Counted from the first letter of the stretch, positions 34,933 through 44,527 are shown. The stretch: 61,695 nucleotides of DNA from Sporosarcina cascadiensis (GCF_009650995.1 NZ_WHVV01000016.1:1-61695); one strand, 5' to 3'. Numbers and translations are program-made. The notes: generated from the letters alone by a model not told the origin.

Positions 34933-36271
34933 ATTCATAGACAGCCCCTGGTTTCTGCGTCTGATTGCCCTGTTCTTGGCGGTTATTCTATTTTTCTCAG
35001 TGCAGGCGGAAGATCAATCGAACCGCAACACTGCAAATGATGTCTTCGCCCTGATTCAGGATGTGCCGGTAGAGGTGTACTACGATACGGAAAACCTGGT
35101 TGTGACAGGTGTTCCGGAAATGGTCAACATGACAATAGAGGGGCCTGCCAATATTGTGCAGACAACAAAGGTGCTGAAAGATTTCACATTGAAATTAGAC
35201 TTGCAGGATCTGACATTGGGTGAACATACAGTTCGGATACAGGCAGAGAATCTTTCCGATAAATTGGATGTGAGGATTGAACCGCCAAATGTTCATGTCA
35301 ATATCGAAGAAAAAGTCACACAGTCATTCCGCATAGATCCTGAAATGAACACCAGGCTGCTGGCGGAAGGTTATGAAGTGAAAAGTATGGATGTACAGCC
35401 GGGCTCGATCAATGTCACAGGGGCTAAAAGTATTGTGGAAGCCATCAGCTTTGTCAAAGTCTCTGTAACTGGAGATGATAAAATAAATAAATCATTTGAG
35501 CAAAAAGCGCGTGTTCGTGTGCTTGACCGTGATCTGAATAAATTATCTGTTTCATTGGAACCGGAAGAAGTGACGGTGAAGGTAGATGTGAAGGAATACA
35601 GCCGCGATGTACCGTTGAAGCTTATTCGTAAAGGGAAGCCGGCCGGTGACCTGACTGTAGAGAGTGTGACATTAGAAGAGCAGTCTGTCCGTGTCTACGG
35701 TCCGAAAAGTGCGGTGGATGCAGTGAAAGAGATACCTGCAGAAGTCGATCTTTCGAAGGTCAGTAAATCCGGTAAAGTGGAAGTGACCATTAAAAAGCCG
35801 GATGATGTCAGCAAAGTGACACCGAATAAAGTAAAAGTCCAAGTAGTAATAGCCGGCGAACCGGCAGATTCTGATGAGCCGGATAAATCAGAGGAATCTG
35901 CTGCCAAGCCGGTGGATGAGGAAACAGCTCCTCCGCCGGAAGACAGTAATCCTGAGAATGTAACAGTTCCCAGTCAAATCACCCAGCAAATTAGTGAAGT
36001 GCCCATCTCCATCCGGAATCTTGACGCTGCCTATACAGCATCGATTGCGGAGCCGGCTAACGGCAATGTTTCCCTGCAAGTGACAGGCACAAAAGAAGAA
36101 CTTGAACAAATGAAACGTACAGATATCTTAATCTATATAGATGCGTCAGATGTAAAAACGGAAGGCCGGCAAGCAGCTGCATTACTGGTGGAAGCGCCTA
36201 GAGGCATCACATGGAAGCTGGCAGTGCGTAATGCCGTGCTGGATATAAAATCCGTAGAAACAAAAGCCTGA
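34925..36271 (+). CDS. cdaR: CdaA regulator CdaR (YbbR-domain protein)
   Basis: A 448-residue extracytoplasmic protein with one N-terminal membrane helix (about 9-26) and four YbbR repeats (for example VPVEVYYDTENLVVTGVPE and VPLKLIRKGKPAGDLTVES). An acidic proline-rich linker at about residues 312-350 separates the third and fourth repeats. CdaR binds CdaA and modulates cyclase activity. It overlaps cdaA and precedes glmM by 50 bases. Confidence 0.93.
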   Translation: MDKFIDSPWFLRLIALFLAVILFFSVQAEDQSNRNTANDVFALIQDVPVEVYYDTENLVVTGVPEMVNMTIEGPANIVQTTKVLKDFTLKLDLQDLTLGEHTVRIQAENLSDKLDVRIEPPNVHVNIEEKVTQSFRIDPEMNTRLLAEGYEVKSMDVQPGSINVTGAKSIVEAISFVKVSVTGDDKINKSFEQKARVRVLDRDLNKLSVSLEPEEVTVKVDVKEYSRDVPLKLIRKGKPAGDLTVESVTLEEQSVRVYGPKSAVDAVKEIPAEVDLSKVSKSGKVEVTIKKPDDVSKVTPNKVKVQVVIAGEPADSDEPDKSEESAAKPVDEETAPPPEDSNPENVTVPSQITQQISEVPISIRNLDAAYTASIAEPANGNVSLQVTGTKEELEQMKRTDILIYIDASDVKTEGRQAAALLVEAPRGITWKLAVRNAVLDIKSVETKA

Positions 36272-36321
36272 CAACAACAGATTTGATCCAATGAGGATAT
36301 GATCGAAAGGAAGAAGTTAAA

Positions 36322-37671
36322 ATGACACAGTATTTTGGTACAGATGGAGTCCGCGGAGTTGCAAATACCGAGCTGACGCCTGAATTAGCATTTAAACTAG
36401 GACGAATTGGCGGCTATTTATTCACGAGAGATATTGAAGGAAAAGCAGAAGTTCTTGTCGGTAAAGATACACGTATTTCCGGTGAAATGCTAGAAAATGC
36501 ATTAATCGCAGGACTCCTTTCGGTAGGGGCAGAAGTTATGAGACTGGGCGTAATCAGCACACCGGGCGTTGCCTACCTCACAAGAGTAATGAACGCACAG
36601 GCGGGCGTCATGATTTCTGCCTCCCACAATCCGGTAGAAGATAATGGAATCAAGTTTTTTGGCGCGGATGGATTCAAGTTGACAGATGATCAGGAAGCAG
36701 AATTTGAAAAACTTCTGAACGAAGAAGAAGATCAGCTGCCGCGGCCGACTGGCGGACGGGTAGGAACGATTACAGAGTATTTTGAAGGCGGCCAAAAATA
36801 TATCCAATATCTGAAACAAATAGTGGATGAAGACTTTGATGGAATCCATGTAGCGCTTGATTGTGCACATGGTGCTACTTCTGTATTGGCTACGCATGTA
36901 TTTGCTGATTTGGATGCAGACTTAACGACAATGGGAGCTTCACCAAACGGATTAAATATTAATGATGGAGTCGGTTCTACACATCCTGAAACGCTGGCTG
37001 CACTGGTCGTAGAGAAAAATGCAGCTATCGGCCTGGCTTTTGATGGCGACGGAGATCGTCTCATTGCGATAGATGAAAAGGGAAATATAGTAGACGGCGA
37101 TCAGATCATGTTTATTGTAGGACGTTACTTACATAGTAAAGGACGTTTAAAAGCAGATACTATTGTGTCAACTGTAATGAGTAATTTAGGCTTTTATAAG
37201 GCGCTTGAAAAGTTTGGAATGAAAAGTGTACAGACGGCTGTCGGTGACCGGTATGTAGTGGAAGAAATGCGAAATGGCCAGTATAATCTAGGCGGCGAAC
37301 AATCCGGCCATATCATTTTCATGGATTATAATACGACAGGGGACGGCTTGCTTACTGCCTTGCAATTAGTGAACATCATGCAGCAAACAGGCAAAAAACT
37401 ATCTGACTTAGCCAATGAAATGACTATATATCCACAGAAACTCGTAAATATCCGAGTGGCTGACAAACATGCCGTAATGGATAATTTGCGCATTGCCAGC
37501 ATGATCAATGAAGTGGAAAAGGAAATGGCGGGGCAAGGACGTGTCTTAGTCCGCCCTTCAGGAACAGAACCGCTTGTCAGAGTCATGGTAGAAGCGACAA
37601 CAAAGGAACTGTGCGAAGACTATTCAGAACGTATTTCGCAAATAGTGACTGAGGAAATGGGCTTGGAGTAA
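36322..37671 (+). CDS. glmM: Phosphoglucosamine mutase
   Basis: A 449-residue enzyme converting glucosamine-6-phosphate to glucosamine-1-phosphate for peptidoglycan precursors. [12 protein letters not shown] contains the phosphoserine near residue 101, [10 protein letters not shown] is the Mg-binding loop, and [12 protein letters not shown] binds the phosphate. GlmM is also known to inhibit CdaA by direct contact. GAAAGGAAG lies before the ATG. glmS, the usual next gene, is missing: a signalling gene follows after 133 bases. Confidence 0.96.
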   Translation: MTQYFGTDGVRGVANTELTPELAFKLGRIGGYLFTRDIEGKAEVLVGKDTRISGEMLENALIAGLLSVGAEVMRLGVISTPGVAYLTRVMNAQAGVMISASHNPVEDNGIKFFGADGFKLTDDQEAEFEKLLNEEEDQLPRPTGGRVGTITEYFEGGQKYIQYLKQIVDEDFDGIHVALDCAHGATSVLATHVFADLDADLTTMGASPNGLNINDGVGSTHPETLAALVVEKNAAIGLAFDGDGDRLIAIDEKGNIVDGDQIMFIVGRYLHSKGRLKADTIVSTVMSNLGFYKALEKFGMKSVQTAVGDRYVVEEMRNGQYNLGGEQSGHIIFMDYNTTGDGLLTALQLVNIMQQTGKKLSDLANEMTIYPQKLVNIRVADKHAVMDNLRIASMINEVEKEMAGQGRVLVRPSGTEPLVRVMVEATTKELCEDYSERISQIVTEEMGLE

Positions 37672-37804
37672 ACGAATAGTTTCGCAGCTGGACACAGGGG
37701 TTACCCATGTTTCCGGCTTTCTTTCATAAATGATTGTATAAAGTGGTACTTGAAGTAGAGATCGTTGGGGAGATGCTTCCGATGAACGGGGGGAAACAGA
37801 TAGA

Positions 37805-39424
37805 ATGAGCCAAAAAAAATATCAGGATATGCTAGCACAGCGAACAGAGGATATCTTTGATGGGTGGGAAACAAGAGGCAGCTTAACTGAGCGTGAGCTA
37901 TATTACTTTCTGCATAAACTCAAAGGCACATCTGGAACTATCGGATTGCATCAGTTATCACTTTTTTGTGCCTCTCAGCTGGAGATCTTATCCTCTTCCA
38001 ATGATCAGAAAATTCCGGTTACCTCATTGGAAAACTTAAAAAATCGCATTCGCATGTATTTTGATGACTCAATTACTGTAAAGAAAGAAGAATTTCAATT
38101 ACCGGATCGGTACGTGAACCGTCTGGACTCAGAAACATTTATTTTAATTATTGATGATGATTTGGAATTTGTTTCGTATTTAAAAGAGCTGCTTGAGAAA
38201 TTCGGTGCACAAGTCATCATTTCTCTAAATGGAAAAAGAGGTATTGAGCAATTTTATTCTATGCGGCCGAGCATCGTTATTATTGATCACAAACTCCCTG
38301 ACATGACCGGTTTTGAAGTTCTGGATCAAATAGCAGAGACTGCGAGACAGAAAAATACGACATTGGCTATTTCCAGTGAACATGCGACAAAAGATTTTAA
38401 GATTGAGAGTTATCGCAGAGGTGCGATGGATTTTATTGAAAAACCCTTTGATATGGATGTCTTTTTCCCTTATTTGTTCAATCGGCAGCAACGCCAGCGT
38501 GCTATTAGCAGCAGCATGATTACAGACAGTCTGACAGGGGTCGGCAATCGCCGGTATTTTGATGAAACGATCAATAACCTGTCAAAGAATGCTGATCAAT
38601 TGGACGGGTCTTTCTCTTTAGTGATGGTGGACTTGGATCATTTCAAACAAGTGAATGACTTATTTGGCCATCCAGCAGGAGATGAAGTGCTTCGTAAATT
38701 TGGTGAAATCATTAAAGAAGAAAAAAGAGAGGGCGACTATGTGTTCCGCTATGGCGGGGAAGAGTTTGCTCTGTTATTTGCAAATATACCGGCAGAAGAG
38801 ACTGTCAACGCGGTGGAACGCATCCGCTCGAGATTCAATGCTATGTCTTTCGCTTCGGGAGAGGAGACCTTTCAAGTTACCTTTTCAGCAGGAAGCGCAA
38901 CGTATGAAGGGAATACCGGGGAGTTAGTTTCTGCTGCAGACCAAGCTTTATATCAGGCAAAACGTGAAGGCAGAAATAAAACAGTTGTCTATGATCAATG
39001 CAAGCTGGCAGTCAAACGAAAGCTAATGGTGATAATCGTAGATGATGACTCATTCATTCGTCAGATTCTTCAGCAAACCTTATTGGAATTAAAATCATCA
39101 GATATTGAAATTATGGTGAAAACTTATTCTGACGGTCCTGCATTTTTAGAAGATGACTGGTATTCGCCGGATGACTACTTCATTGTACTGCTGGATGGTG
39201 TCATGCCGAAAATGGATGGCCTGGAAGTGTTGAGCCGTCTGAAGAGTGATCATGCTAAAACAAATGTAACAGTTTCTATGATGACGGCCAGAAAGAGTGC
39301 CAATGATATTAAGGCAGCTTTATGGCTGGGTGCTGATGACTATATCATCAAACCATTTCAGCCGGCTGAGGTACTCGGACGTATTGATAAGCTGGCCACA
39401 CGTTTATTTGATAAGAGAGAGTAA
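37805..39424 (+). CDS. HPt-REC-GGDEF-REC diguanylate cyclase
   Basis: A 539-residue soluble protein. An HPt domain (about 1-90) has the phosphorylatable His37 in LHKLKGTSGTIG. REC 1 (about 110-228) has IIDDD and the acceptor Asp in VIIDHKLPD. GGDEF (about 240-398) has the active RYGGEEF with an RxxD inhibitory site (REGD) five residues before it. REC 2 (about 408-535) has IIVDDD and LLDGVMPKMDG. Phosphorelay input would set c-di-GMP synthesis. It is followed 21 bases later by a REC-only gene and faces a histidine kinase operon across a shared terminator. Confidence 0.9.
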   Translation: MSQKKYQDMLAQRTEDIFDGWETRGSLTERELYYFLHKLKGTSGTIGLHQLSLFCASQLEILSSSNDQKIPVTSLENLKNRIRMYFDDSITVKKEEFQLPDRYVNRLDSETFILIIDDDLEFVSYLKELLEKFGAQVIISLNGKRGIEQFYSMRPSIVIIDHKLPDMTGFEVLDQIAETARQKNTTLAISSEHATKDFKIESYRRGAMDFIEKPFDMDVFFPYLFNRQQRQRAISSSMITDSLTGVGNRRYFDETINNLSKNADQLDGSFSLVMVDLDHFKQVNDLFGHPAGDEVLRKFGEIIKEEKREGDYVFRYGGEEFALLFANIPAEETVNAVERIRSRFNAMSFASGEETFQVTFSAGSATYEGNTGELVSAADQALYQAKREGRNKTVVYDQCKLAVKRKLMVIIVDDDSFIRQILQQTLLELKSSDIEIMVKTYSDGPAFLEDDWYSPDDYFIVLLDGVMPKMDGLEVLSRLKSDHAKTNVTVSMMTARKSANDIKAALWLGADDYIIKPFQPAEVLGRIDKLATRLFDKRE

Positions 39425-39445
39425 GAGGAAGGGGGCGCCTCCAAA

Positions 39446-39811
39446 TTGTCACATACAGGAAAAAAAGTGCTGGTAGTAGATGATGAGGAAATACTTCGCA
39501 TGTTGCTGACGGATACATTAGAGTTCGAAGGGTTCATCGTGGATGAAGCAGAGGACGGTTTGCAGGGTCTTAAGAAAATTCAAGAGAATCACTATGATGC
39601 AGTCCTTCTTGATTACATGATGCCGCATATGACCGGACTGGAAGTGCTGGAGAAAATTCAGCCTATGAATCTTCAAACCCCAGTGGTCATGCTCACAGCA
39701 AAAGCACAGTTGGCCGATCAGGAGGCTGCGATGGAAAAAGGTGCTGCCTACTTTGTGTCAAAACCTTTTAGTCCGAATGAATTAATGGAATTGCTGAAAT
39801 CATTTTTCTAA
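39446..39811 (+). CDS. CheY-like single-domain response regulator
   Basis: A 121-residue receiver domain with LVVDDEE, acceptor Asp in VLLDYMMPHMTG, VMLTAKA and the conserved lysine in FVSKPFSP. There is no output domain, so it should act by protein contact or pass phosphate to the HPt of the gene before it. The start is TTG with AAGGGGG about 10 bases upstream. It is the last gene before the bidirectional terminator. Confidence 0.88.
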   Translation: MSHTGKKVLVVDDEEILRMLLTDTLEFEGFIVDEAEDGLQGLKKIQENHYDAVLLDYMMPHMTGLEVLEKIQPMNLQTPVVMLTAKAQLADQEAAMEKGAAYFVSKPFSPNELMELLKSFF

Positions 39812-39822
39812 CAGGAAGCTAG

Positions 39823-39866
39823 AAAAAAACGTTCTCTCCAAATTGGAAAGAACGTTTTTTCATTTT
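39823..39866. terminator. Bidirectional terminator between two signalling operons
   Basis: A 12-bp stem AAAAAACGTTCT/AGAACGTTTTTT (39824-39835 with 39849-39860) plus an inner TCCA/TGGA, with A and T runs on both sides. It serves both converging operons, and the stop of the minus-strand REC gene lies at its edge. Confidence 0.92.
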
Positions 39867-40261
39867 TTGTCGGGATGATCACTTTGTGGATATAAAATTC
39901 TGCCGTCCGAACGGTGTATATTTTGTATGATTGTTGCAGAAAAATCATGCAGCGGATAAGGTTTCGTCAAATAGTGATCGACATGAAATTTTTCCATCAA
40001 TCGAGGATCCTTTTCCACAGAGGAAGAGATGATGATGGGAATTGATTCTGTATCTTTCAGCTTTTTCATCTGCCCGATTAACTCCCAGCCTGTTTCACCG
40101 TCCTGCAGAATTAAATCTACTACTACTGCAGCGGGCTGCATTTTTTGGATACATTTTAATGCCGTCTCCACAGTTCCATGGTGTACAACAGAAAATCCGC
40201 TACTTGTCAGCTTTTCATCTGATAATAAAGCGATGCTTACATCATCCTCCACTATGACCAC
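39860..40261 (-). CDS. Single-domain response regulator
   Basis: A 133-residue receiver with VIVEDD, acceptor Asp in VVVDLILQDGETG and lysine in YLTKPYPLHDF. There is no output domain. The start appears to be GTG 40261, 7 bases after the kinase stop, without a clear ribosome binding site, so it probably depends on translation of the kinase. It is the most likely phosphate acceptor of the kinase encoded just upstream. Confidence 0.82.
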   Translation of the reverse strand: MVIVEDDVSIALLSDEKLTSSGFSVVHHGTVETALKCIQKMQPAAVVVDLILQDGETGWELIGQMKKLKDTESIPIIISSSVEKDPRLMEKFHVDHYLTKPYPLHDFSATIIQNIHRSDGRILYPQSDHPDKK

Positions 40262-40267
40262 GAGAGG

Positions 40268-42688
40268 TTATTCAAGATTAACCGGCTCATTCGGCAGTTG
40301 TTGTTTAAGCGGAAGTGAGAAGAATACAGTTGTACCAACGTTTTCTTCCGAGTCAATCCAAATTTGGCCATTATGATTGTTGATGATTTCTTTACAAATA
40401 GATAGACCAAGACCTGTACCGCCGATTTTTCTGCTGAAACTATTATCAAAACGATAAAATTTCTCGAATAAGTGACTGATATCATTTTGAGGAATTCCAA
40501 TCCCTTTATCAGAAATGGAGACGATAACCCTATCTTTCTGATTTCTCAACGTGACTCTTATCTTACCGCCGTCTGGAGAAAATTTGATGGCATTGCCTAC
40601 TATATTCTTGAATACTTGAAGCAGCCGTTCTCTGTCGCCGACTACAGTGGAAGAACAGGTGACGTCCTGTAATTGAATGGAATGCAGAGAAGACTGCACG
40701 GACGTAACTGTCTGTTCTGCCAGTTCGGCTATCGATACATCTTCAACGGCGTATGTCTGACGGCCTGATTCCATTCGCTGGATATCTAAAAAGTCATTGA
40801 TGAGAGAAGTCAGTCGATTGGCTTCGCTTTGAATTGTTTCCAGATATCGTTTCTTGCGTTTTTCATCCATCTCTTTATTCAGCAATAGCTCAGAGAAACC
40901 TAAAATACTGGACAGCGGCGTTCGCAGTTCGTGACTCACCGTAGAGACTAATTCAGTCTTCATCTGATCTACTTCATGTTCACGCGTAATATCGCGATGA
41001 ACGAAAATGGTTCCTACTTTTTCTCCGCTGATCAATATGGGCACACTATAAACATTCATGACTCGCGACTGTTCTGAAGGAAGTGAGACAATGTATGAAT
41101 TATGGTTCATCTCCTGATTATCCGAGTCCAGCGCTTCTTCTAAAAACACCCGGTATTGCTCAGGCTCATTAATCTGCTGAAGGAAGTGTTCTGTCCATTC
41201 TTCCCGCGGCCATGCTTTAGGCTCCATACCCAGCAATTCAAATAGCGCCGTATTGTATTTATCCTCCTCGTTGTTATTGGAAACAAAACGGATGCCTTCA
41301 TTGATATTGTCTAAAATATTTTGATTCAATTGGCGCTCGTGGCTGATCAGTTCATGCTGTTCGATCCGGTCGACGGCTATTGCAATCCGTTTAAATAAAC
41401 CATATAAGTCCGTCTGGTCATCCTCAGTAAACGGCTTGCCGATTCGGGAGAGAACGGCAATGATGCTCAAGTGGTTTGCGGAATTGTATATTCCTGTGAC
41501 AAAATCGTAAACGAAAGTGGTATTTTCTGCGACACCCTTTTCATAGCCTGCCTCACGCTTGATGATAAAATAAGGTTCTGTTTCCAAGCGAAGTTTCAGA
41601 TAATCCATCCGCTCTTGTTTTATCTCTTCAAAAAATTCATTGGACATACCTTTTAACGAAAAAGTGTCACTTATAGGAAACCATAATAAACTGAGATCTG
41701 AATGATAGATGGTATTCAGGTACTCGGATGTTTGATCGCAGACTTCTTGCTTGTCCAGCGAAAAGGACAATAAATGACTAAGTCCATTATGACGCTCCAG
41801 ACGAACTTTAGAAAAACGGGCTTCCGATAAAGCGTATTCCATTTTTGTCTGGCGATTAAATAATTCATCCTGCTGAGAAATTAACTCTTCATTCTGGACC
41901 AGCAATTCCTGTTCATTCGTTTGAATTCGCTGCATCATTTTGTGAAGAGCTTGCGATAAAGCACCTATTTCATCTTCTCTGTCTTTCAGCTGAAATAAAA
42001 TCTTTCCATCCGTTTCATATTGATCTGCTGCATGTGTGATGGTCTCGACAGGTCGAATTACCCGTTTCATCACATTCCATACCATGAAAATTGGAATCAG
42101 TAAAAACGCAAGTCCCAGCAAAGTAATAAGTAAAAAGAATTGGTTGGTCTGGTTTTTTGTTTGTTGATAGTCTTTTTGCAGCATTTCTTTTACATTGAGA
42201 TTATATTCATTGGCATATTTGATAAAGCGGTTGACTGAAGAATTCGTTCCGCCATTCGCAAGTTCGCGCAGCCCTTCATAATCGTTTTCCTGCACGTACT
42301 GAATGGCTCTGGGCAGCGTCGCATTTTCGTAGTCGGTTAGAAAATCATCAATCTCTTCTACGATTTTTTGCTCCTCTTCATTGAGGGGAAGTGCTTTATA
42401 TTGTCTTGAATACGTATGAATGTCCTGAATTGCCTGATAGGCTCCGTTCAATTCATCCTCTATTTGAAAAGCATAGTATCCGCGGATTCTAAAGAACAGA
42501 TCTTGAACAGAATTGGATATTTGCTCTACTAATTCGGACTTTTCAAAAGTCTCCTGCTGATTTTCCTCTAGCTCGGCCCAAGAACTCTTTACATATATAT
42601 ACATACTGCCCATGCCGATTACAGCCACTAACAATGATACGATAAAGATATTAATATATTGCTGGCGAATACCTCTTCTTCGCGACAT
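40268..42688 (-). CDS. Membrane histidine kinase (HAMP-GAF-PAS-HisKA-HATPase)
   Basis: An 806-residue kinase. Two membrane helices (about 13-33 and 185-208) flank a helical extracellular sensor. HAMP (about 209-262) and a coiled coil (about 262-300) follow, then a GAF-like region (about 305-455), a PAS domain (about 465-570), the phosphoacceptor His in STVSHELRTPLSS, and the ATPase with NIVGNAIKFSPDGG, DKGIGIP and GGTGLGLSI. There is no attached receiver; the REC gene follows at once. The helical sensor resembles four-helix-bundle ligand sensors, but the ligand is unknown. It converges on the diguanylate cyclase operon. Confidence 0.9.
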   Translation of the reverse strand: MSRRRGIRQQYINIFIVSLLVAVIGMGSMYIYVKSSWAELEENQQETFEKSELVEQISNSVQDLFFRIRGYYAFQIEDELNGAYQAIQDIHTYSRQYKALPLNEEEQKIVEEIDDFLTDYENATLPRAIQYVQENDYEGLRELANGGTNSSVNRFIKYANEYNLNVKEMLQKDYQQTKNQTNQFFLLITLLGLAFLLIPIFMVWNVMKRVIRPVETITHAADQYETDGKILFQLKDREDEIGALSQALHKMMQRIQTNEQELLVQNEELISQQDELFNRQTKMEYALSEARFSKVRLERHNGLSHLLSFSLDKQEVCDQTSEYLNTIYHSDLSLLWFPISDTFSLKGMSNEFFEEIKQERMDYLKLRLETEPYFIIKREAGYEKGVAENTTFVYDFVTGIYNSANHLSIIAVLSRIGKPFTEDDQTDLYGLFKRIAIAVDRIEQHELISHERQLNQNILDNINEGIRFVSNNNEEDKYNTALFELLGMEPKAWPREEWTEHFLQQINEPEQYRVFLEEALDSDNQEMNHNSYIVSLPSEQSRVMNVYSVPILISGEKVGTIFVHRDITREHEVDQMKTELVSTVSHELRTPLSSILGFSELLLNKEMDEKRKKRYLETIQSEANRLTSLINDFLDIQRMESGRQTYAVEDVSIAELAEQTVTSVQSSLHSIQLQDVTCSSTVVGDRERLLQVFKNIVGNAIKFSPDGGKIRVTLRNQKDRVIVSISDKGIGIPQNDISHLFEKFYRFDNSFSRKIGGTGLGLSICKEIINNHNGQIWIDSEENVGTTVFFSLPLKQQLPNEPVNLE

Positions 42689-42820
42689 TCGGTTACCCCT
42701 TCCTGTTTCTATACTTCTATTCTACCATCCGAAGCAGGATTAGGGCAGACGGAATATACGGCTTATTTTTTAACGTCTGGGAATAAAAGAAACCAGGTTT
42801 TCATTCGTAAAATTTTGCGA

Positions 42821-42846
42821 AAAAAAGAACACAGCAGGCTGTGTCC
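42821..42846 (-). terminator. Terminator of ytoQ
   Basis: ACACAG/CTGTGT (42829-42834 with 42839-42844) with a short loop. The minus strand continues TCTTTTTTCGC. Confidence 0.7.
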
Positions 42847-42854
42847 TGAAGTGT

Positions 42855-43295
42855 TTATTCAAAAATATATTGTAGCGCACGTACGGCCTGGTCGACCGAT
42901 TCTACGGTGACATGAGCTTTGCGCGACAATTCTTTCAACGGATGATGGTGATTTTCTTGGCGAATTAAAATTAACGGCTTGCCGTATGCTACAGCAGCGC
43001 TTGCGTCCATTGCAGTATTCCATTGCTTGTACTGCTCTCCGAACAGCGCAATGACGACGTCTGATTTCTTCATAAGAATCTCGGTGCGCAAGTTATTGAA
43101 GTTGGAAGCCGCTGCGTCTTTAAAAATGGCGTCCGGTTGTTTTCCTAAAATTTCTTCCCCGATATGATCCGAGCGATCGTGGTCTTCCATCGGTCCGACA
43201 AAGTCGACCGGCAGCTGCAGCTTTTCTGCCTGCTGTTTGACTTTCTCCCGCCACGACGTATGTATCTCCCCGGCTAAGTATACTGTTAAACGCAT
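42855..43295 (-). CDS. ytoQ: YtoQ-family protein
   Basis: A 146-residue protein opening MRLTVYLAGEIHTSWR and containing GPMEDHDRSDHIGE and SDVVIALFGEQYKQWN, as in YtoQ, a conserved Bacillales protein. The fold resembles nucleoside 2-deoxyribosyltransferases, but the activity is not known to me. AGGAGG precedes the ATG on the minus strand, and a terminator follows. It is a single-gene unit. Confidence 0.82.
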   Translation of the reverse strand: MRLTVYLAGEIHTSWREKVKQQAEKLQLPVDFVGPMEDHDRSDHIGEEILGKQPDAIFKDAAASNFNNLRTEILMKKSDVVIALFGEQYKQWNTAMDASAAVAYGKPLILIRQENHHHPLKELSRKAHVTVESVDQAVRALQYIFE

Positions 43296-43382
43296 ACAAA
43301 TCTCCTCCTAGTTTGATAGACTTCATTGTATCATGCCTGTTCTTTTCATTCAGTAGATGTACTTTGCTTGGTTTTCTGCATT

Positions 43383-43452
43383 CGCGTAAAAGTCTATGGT
43401 TGCCGCGCCAAAACGCTAGTTAAACGCGCCAAACGGCCTTACAACCGCACCA
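43383..43452. repeat. Short array with exact 21-bp period (CGCGCCAA type)
   Basis: CGCGTAA (43383), CGCGCCA (43404), CGCGCCA (43425) and CGCACCA (43446) start exactly 21 bases apart, each followed by A-rich bases, with unrelated sequence between. It lies in the gap between ytoQ and ywbE and contains no ORF. Twenty-one bases is two turns of B-DNA, so the motif would face the same side each time. Confidence 0.65.
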
Positions 43453-43522
43453 ATCACGGGTTCAGCAGCAGGGATAGTAATAATCTATGGTACACTGAAT
43501 AAAAAAGAGGAGCGATCATCCT

Positions 43523-43717
43523 ATGAACGGACAGAATCGAGCAGATATTAAACCAGGACTGCGTGTAGCAGTCATTTTAAAGAAAGACCAGCGCAGCGGA
43601 GTAAAGACAGAAGGGATTGTCAAAGATTTATTGACGAACTCGAGCTTTCATCCGCATGGCATTAAGGTGCGGCTGGAAGATGGACAAGTCGGACGGGTGG
43701 CTGAGATATTGGGTTGA
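43523..43717 (+). CDS. ywbE: YwbE-family small protein
   Basis: A 64-residue protein matching YwbE/DUF2196: RADIKPGLRVAVILKKDQRS, then TEGIVKDLLTNSSFHPHGI. It probably forms a small beta-barrel, and the function is unknown. AGAGGAG lies before the ATG. The next gene starts 16 bases later, suggesting a two-gene unit. Confidence 0.88.
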   Translation: MNGQNRADIKPGLRVAVILKKDQRSGVKTEGIVKDLLTNSSFHPHGIKVRLEDGQVGRVAEILG

Positions 43718-43733
43718 AGGGAGCTGAATCCGG

Positions 43734-44162
43734 TTGTATGAATTGAAGACGAAGCGAACCGATGATAGTGTAATTGAATTTATTGAGAGTGTGGAGAATC
43801 CTAAAAAACGGGAAGATGCCTATCGGTTGCTTGATATCTTTACAGACACTACGGGATATGGAGCAAAGATGTGGGGACCCAGTATAATAGGCTTCGGCTC
43901 TTATCATTATGTATATAAGACCGGTCATGAAGGGGACGCGCCGCTTGTCGGATTCTCACCGCGAAAGGCGAAGATCAGCTTATATTTCACAACGGGTGAT
44001 GCTGAGCGTGAACGGTTGTTGGAAAGATTCGGCAAGCACACGAGCGGTAAAGCGTGTGTGTATATTAACAAAGTTGAGGATATCGACGTGGACGTGATGA
44101 AGGAATTAATCGGGCAATCCGTTATATTTTTAGAAGAATTATATCCAAATGAAAAGCAATAA
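43734..44162 (+). CDS. DUF1801-domain protein
   Basis: A 142-residue protein of the DUF1801 (YdhG-like) family: VIEFIESVENPKKREDAYRL, then KMWGPSIIGFGSYHYVY and the C-terminal VDVMKELI segment. The fold is related to frataxin-like proteins, and the function is not established. The start is TTG 43734, with AAGGGAG 10 bases upstream. It is the second gene after ywbE, with its own terminator. Confidence 0.85.
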   Translation: MYELKTKRTDDSVIEFIESVENPKKREDAYRLLDIFTDTTGYGAKMWGPSIIGFGSYHYVYKTGHEGDAPLVGFSPRKAKISLYFTTGDAERERLLERFGKHTSGKACVYINKVEDIDVDVMKELIGQSVIFLEELYPNEKQ

Positions 44163-44163
44163 G

Positions 44164-44195
44164 AAAAAGAGAGGGTGTTGCATCCTCTCTTTTAT
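44164..44195. terminator. Bidirectional terminator, DUF1801 gene and YbjQ-like gene
   Basis: AGAGAGG (44168-44174) pairs with CCTCTCT (44084+100-44190, that is 44184-44190), with A residues before and TTTTATT after. Confidence 0.8.
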
Positions 44196-44203
44196 TCATA
44201 TAT

Positions 44204-44527
44204 TTACAAACCCTCTCTATACGTCACAGCCGTACCGGTAGCGATGCACATCATCATACCTTCACGCACCATTTCAAAATCCAAATCTACTCCGATTACA
44301 GCATTAGCTCCCATGCGCCGCGCTTTTTCTGACATTTCCTCAATTGCAGTTTCACGGGCTTCTGTCAGCTTACTCTCATATGCTGAACTTCTTCCGCCTA
44401 CAATATCTGTGACGGAAGCAAAGATATCGCGGACAATATTTGCGCCCATAATGGTTTCTCCAGATACAATTCCGTGGTATGTTTCGATTGTCCGGCCTTG
44501 CAGTGTGTTCGTTGTCGTGTGTAACAT
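44204..44527 (-). CDS. YbjQ/UPF0145-family protein
   Basis: A 107-residue protein of the UPF0145 (YbjQ) family: [20 protein letters not shown], then [11 protein letters not shown] and [14 protein letters not shown]. Members form pentamers, were once proposed to bind metal, and have no firm role. GGAGGAGAT precedes the ATG on the minus strand. The terminator at 44164-44195 lies beyond its stop. It is divergent from putP, and the 280-base gap between them holds the motif at 44690. Confidence 0.88.
   Translation of the reverse strand: MLHTTTNTLQGRTIETYHGIVSGETIMGANIVRDIFASVTDIVGGRSSAYESKLTEARETAIEEMSEKARRMGANAVIGVDLDFEMVREGMMMCIATGTAVTYREGL

Noticed and set aside
37672..37804. glmS ribozyme or c-di-GMP riboswitch in front of the diguanylate cyclase gene
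   Set aside because: None of the conserved core segments of either RNA could be found in the 133 bases.
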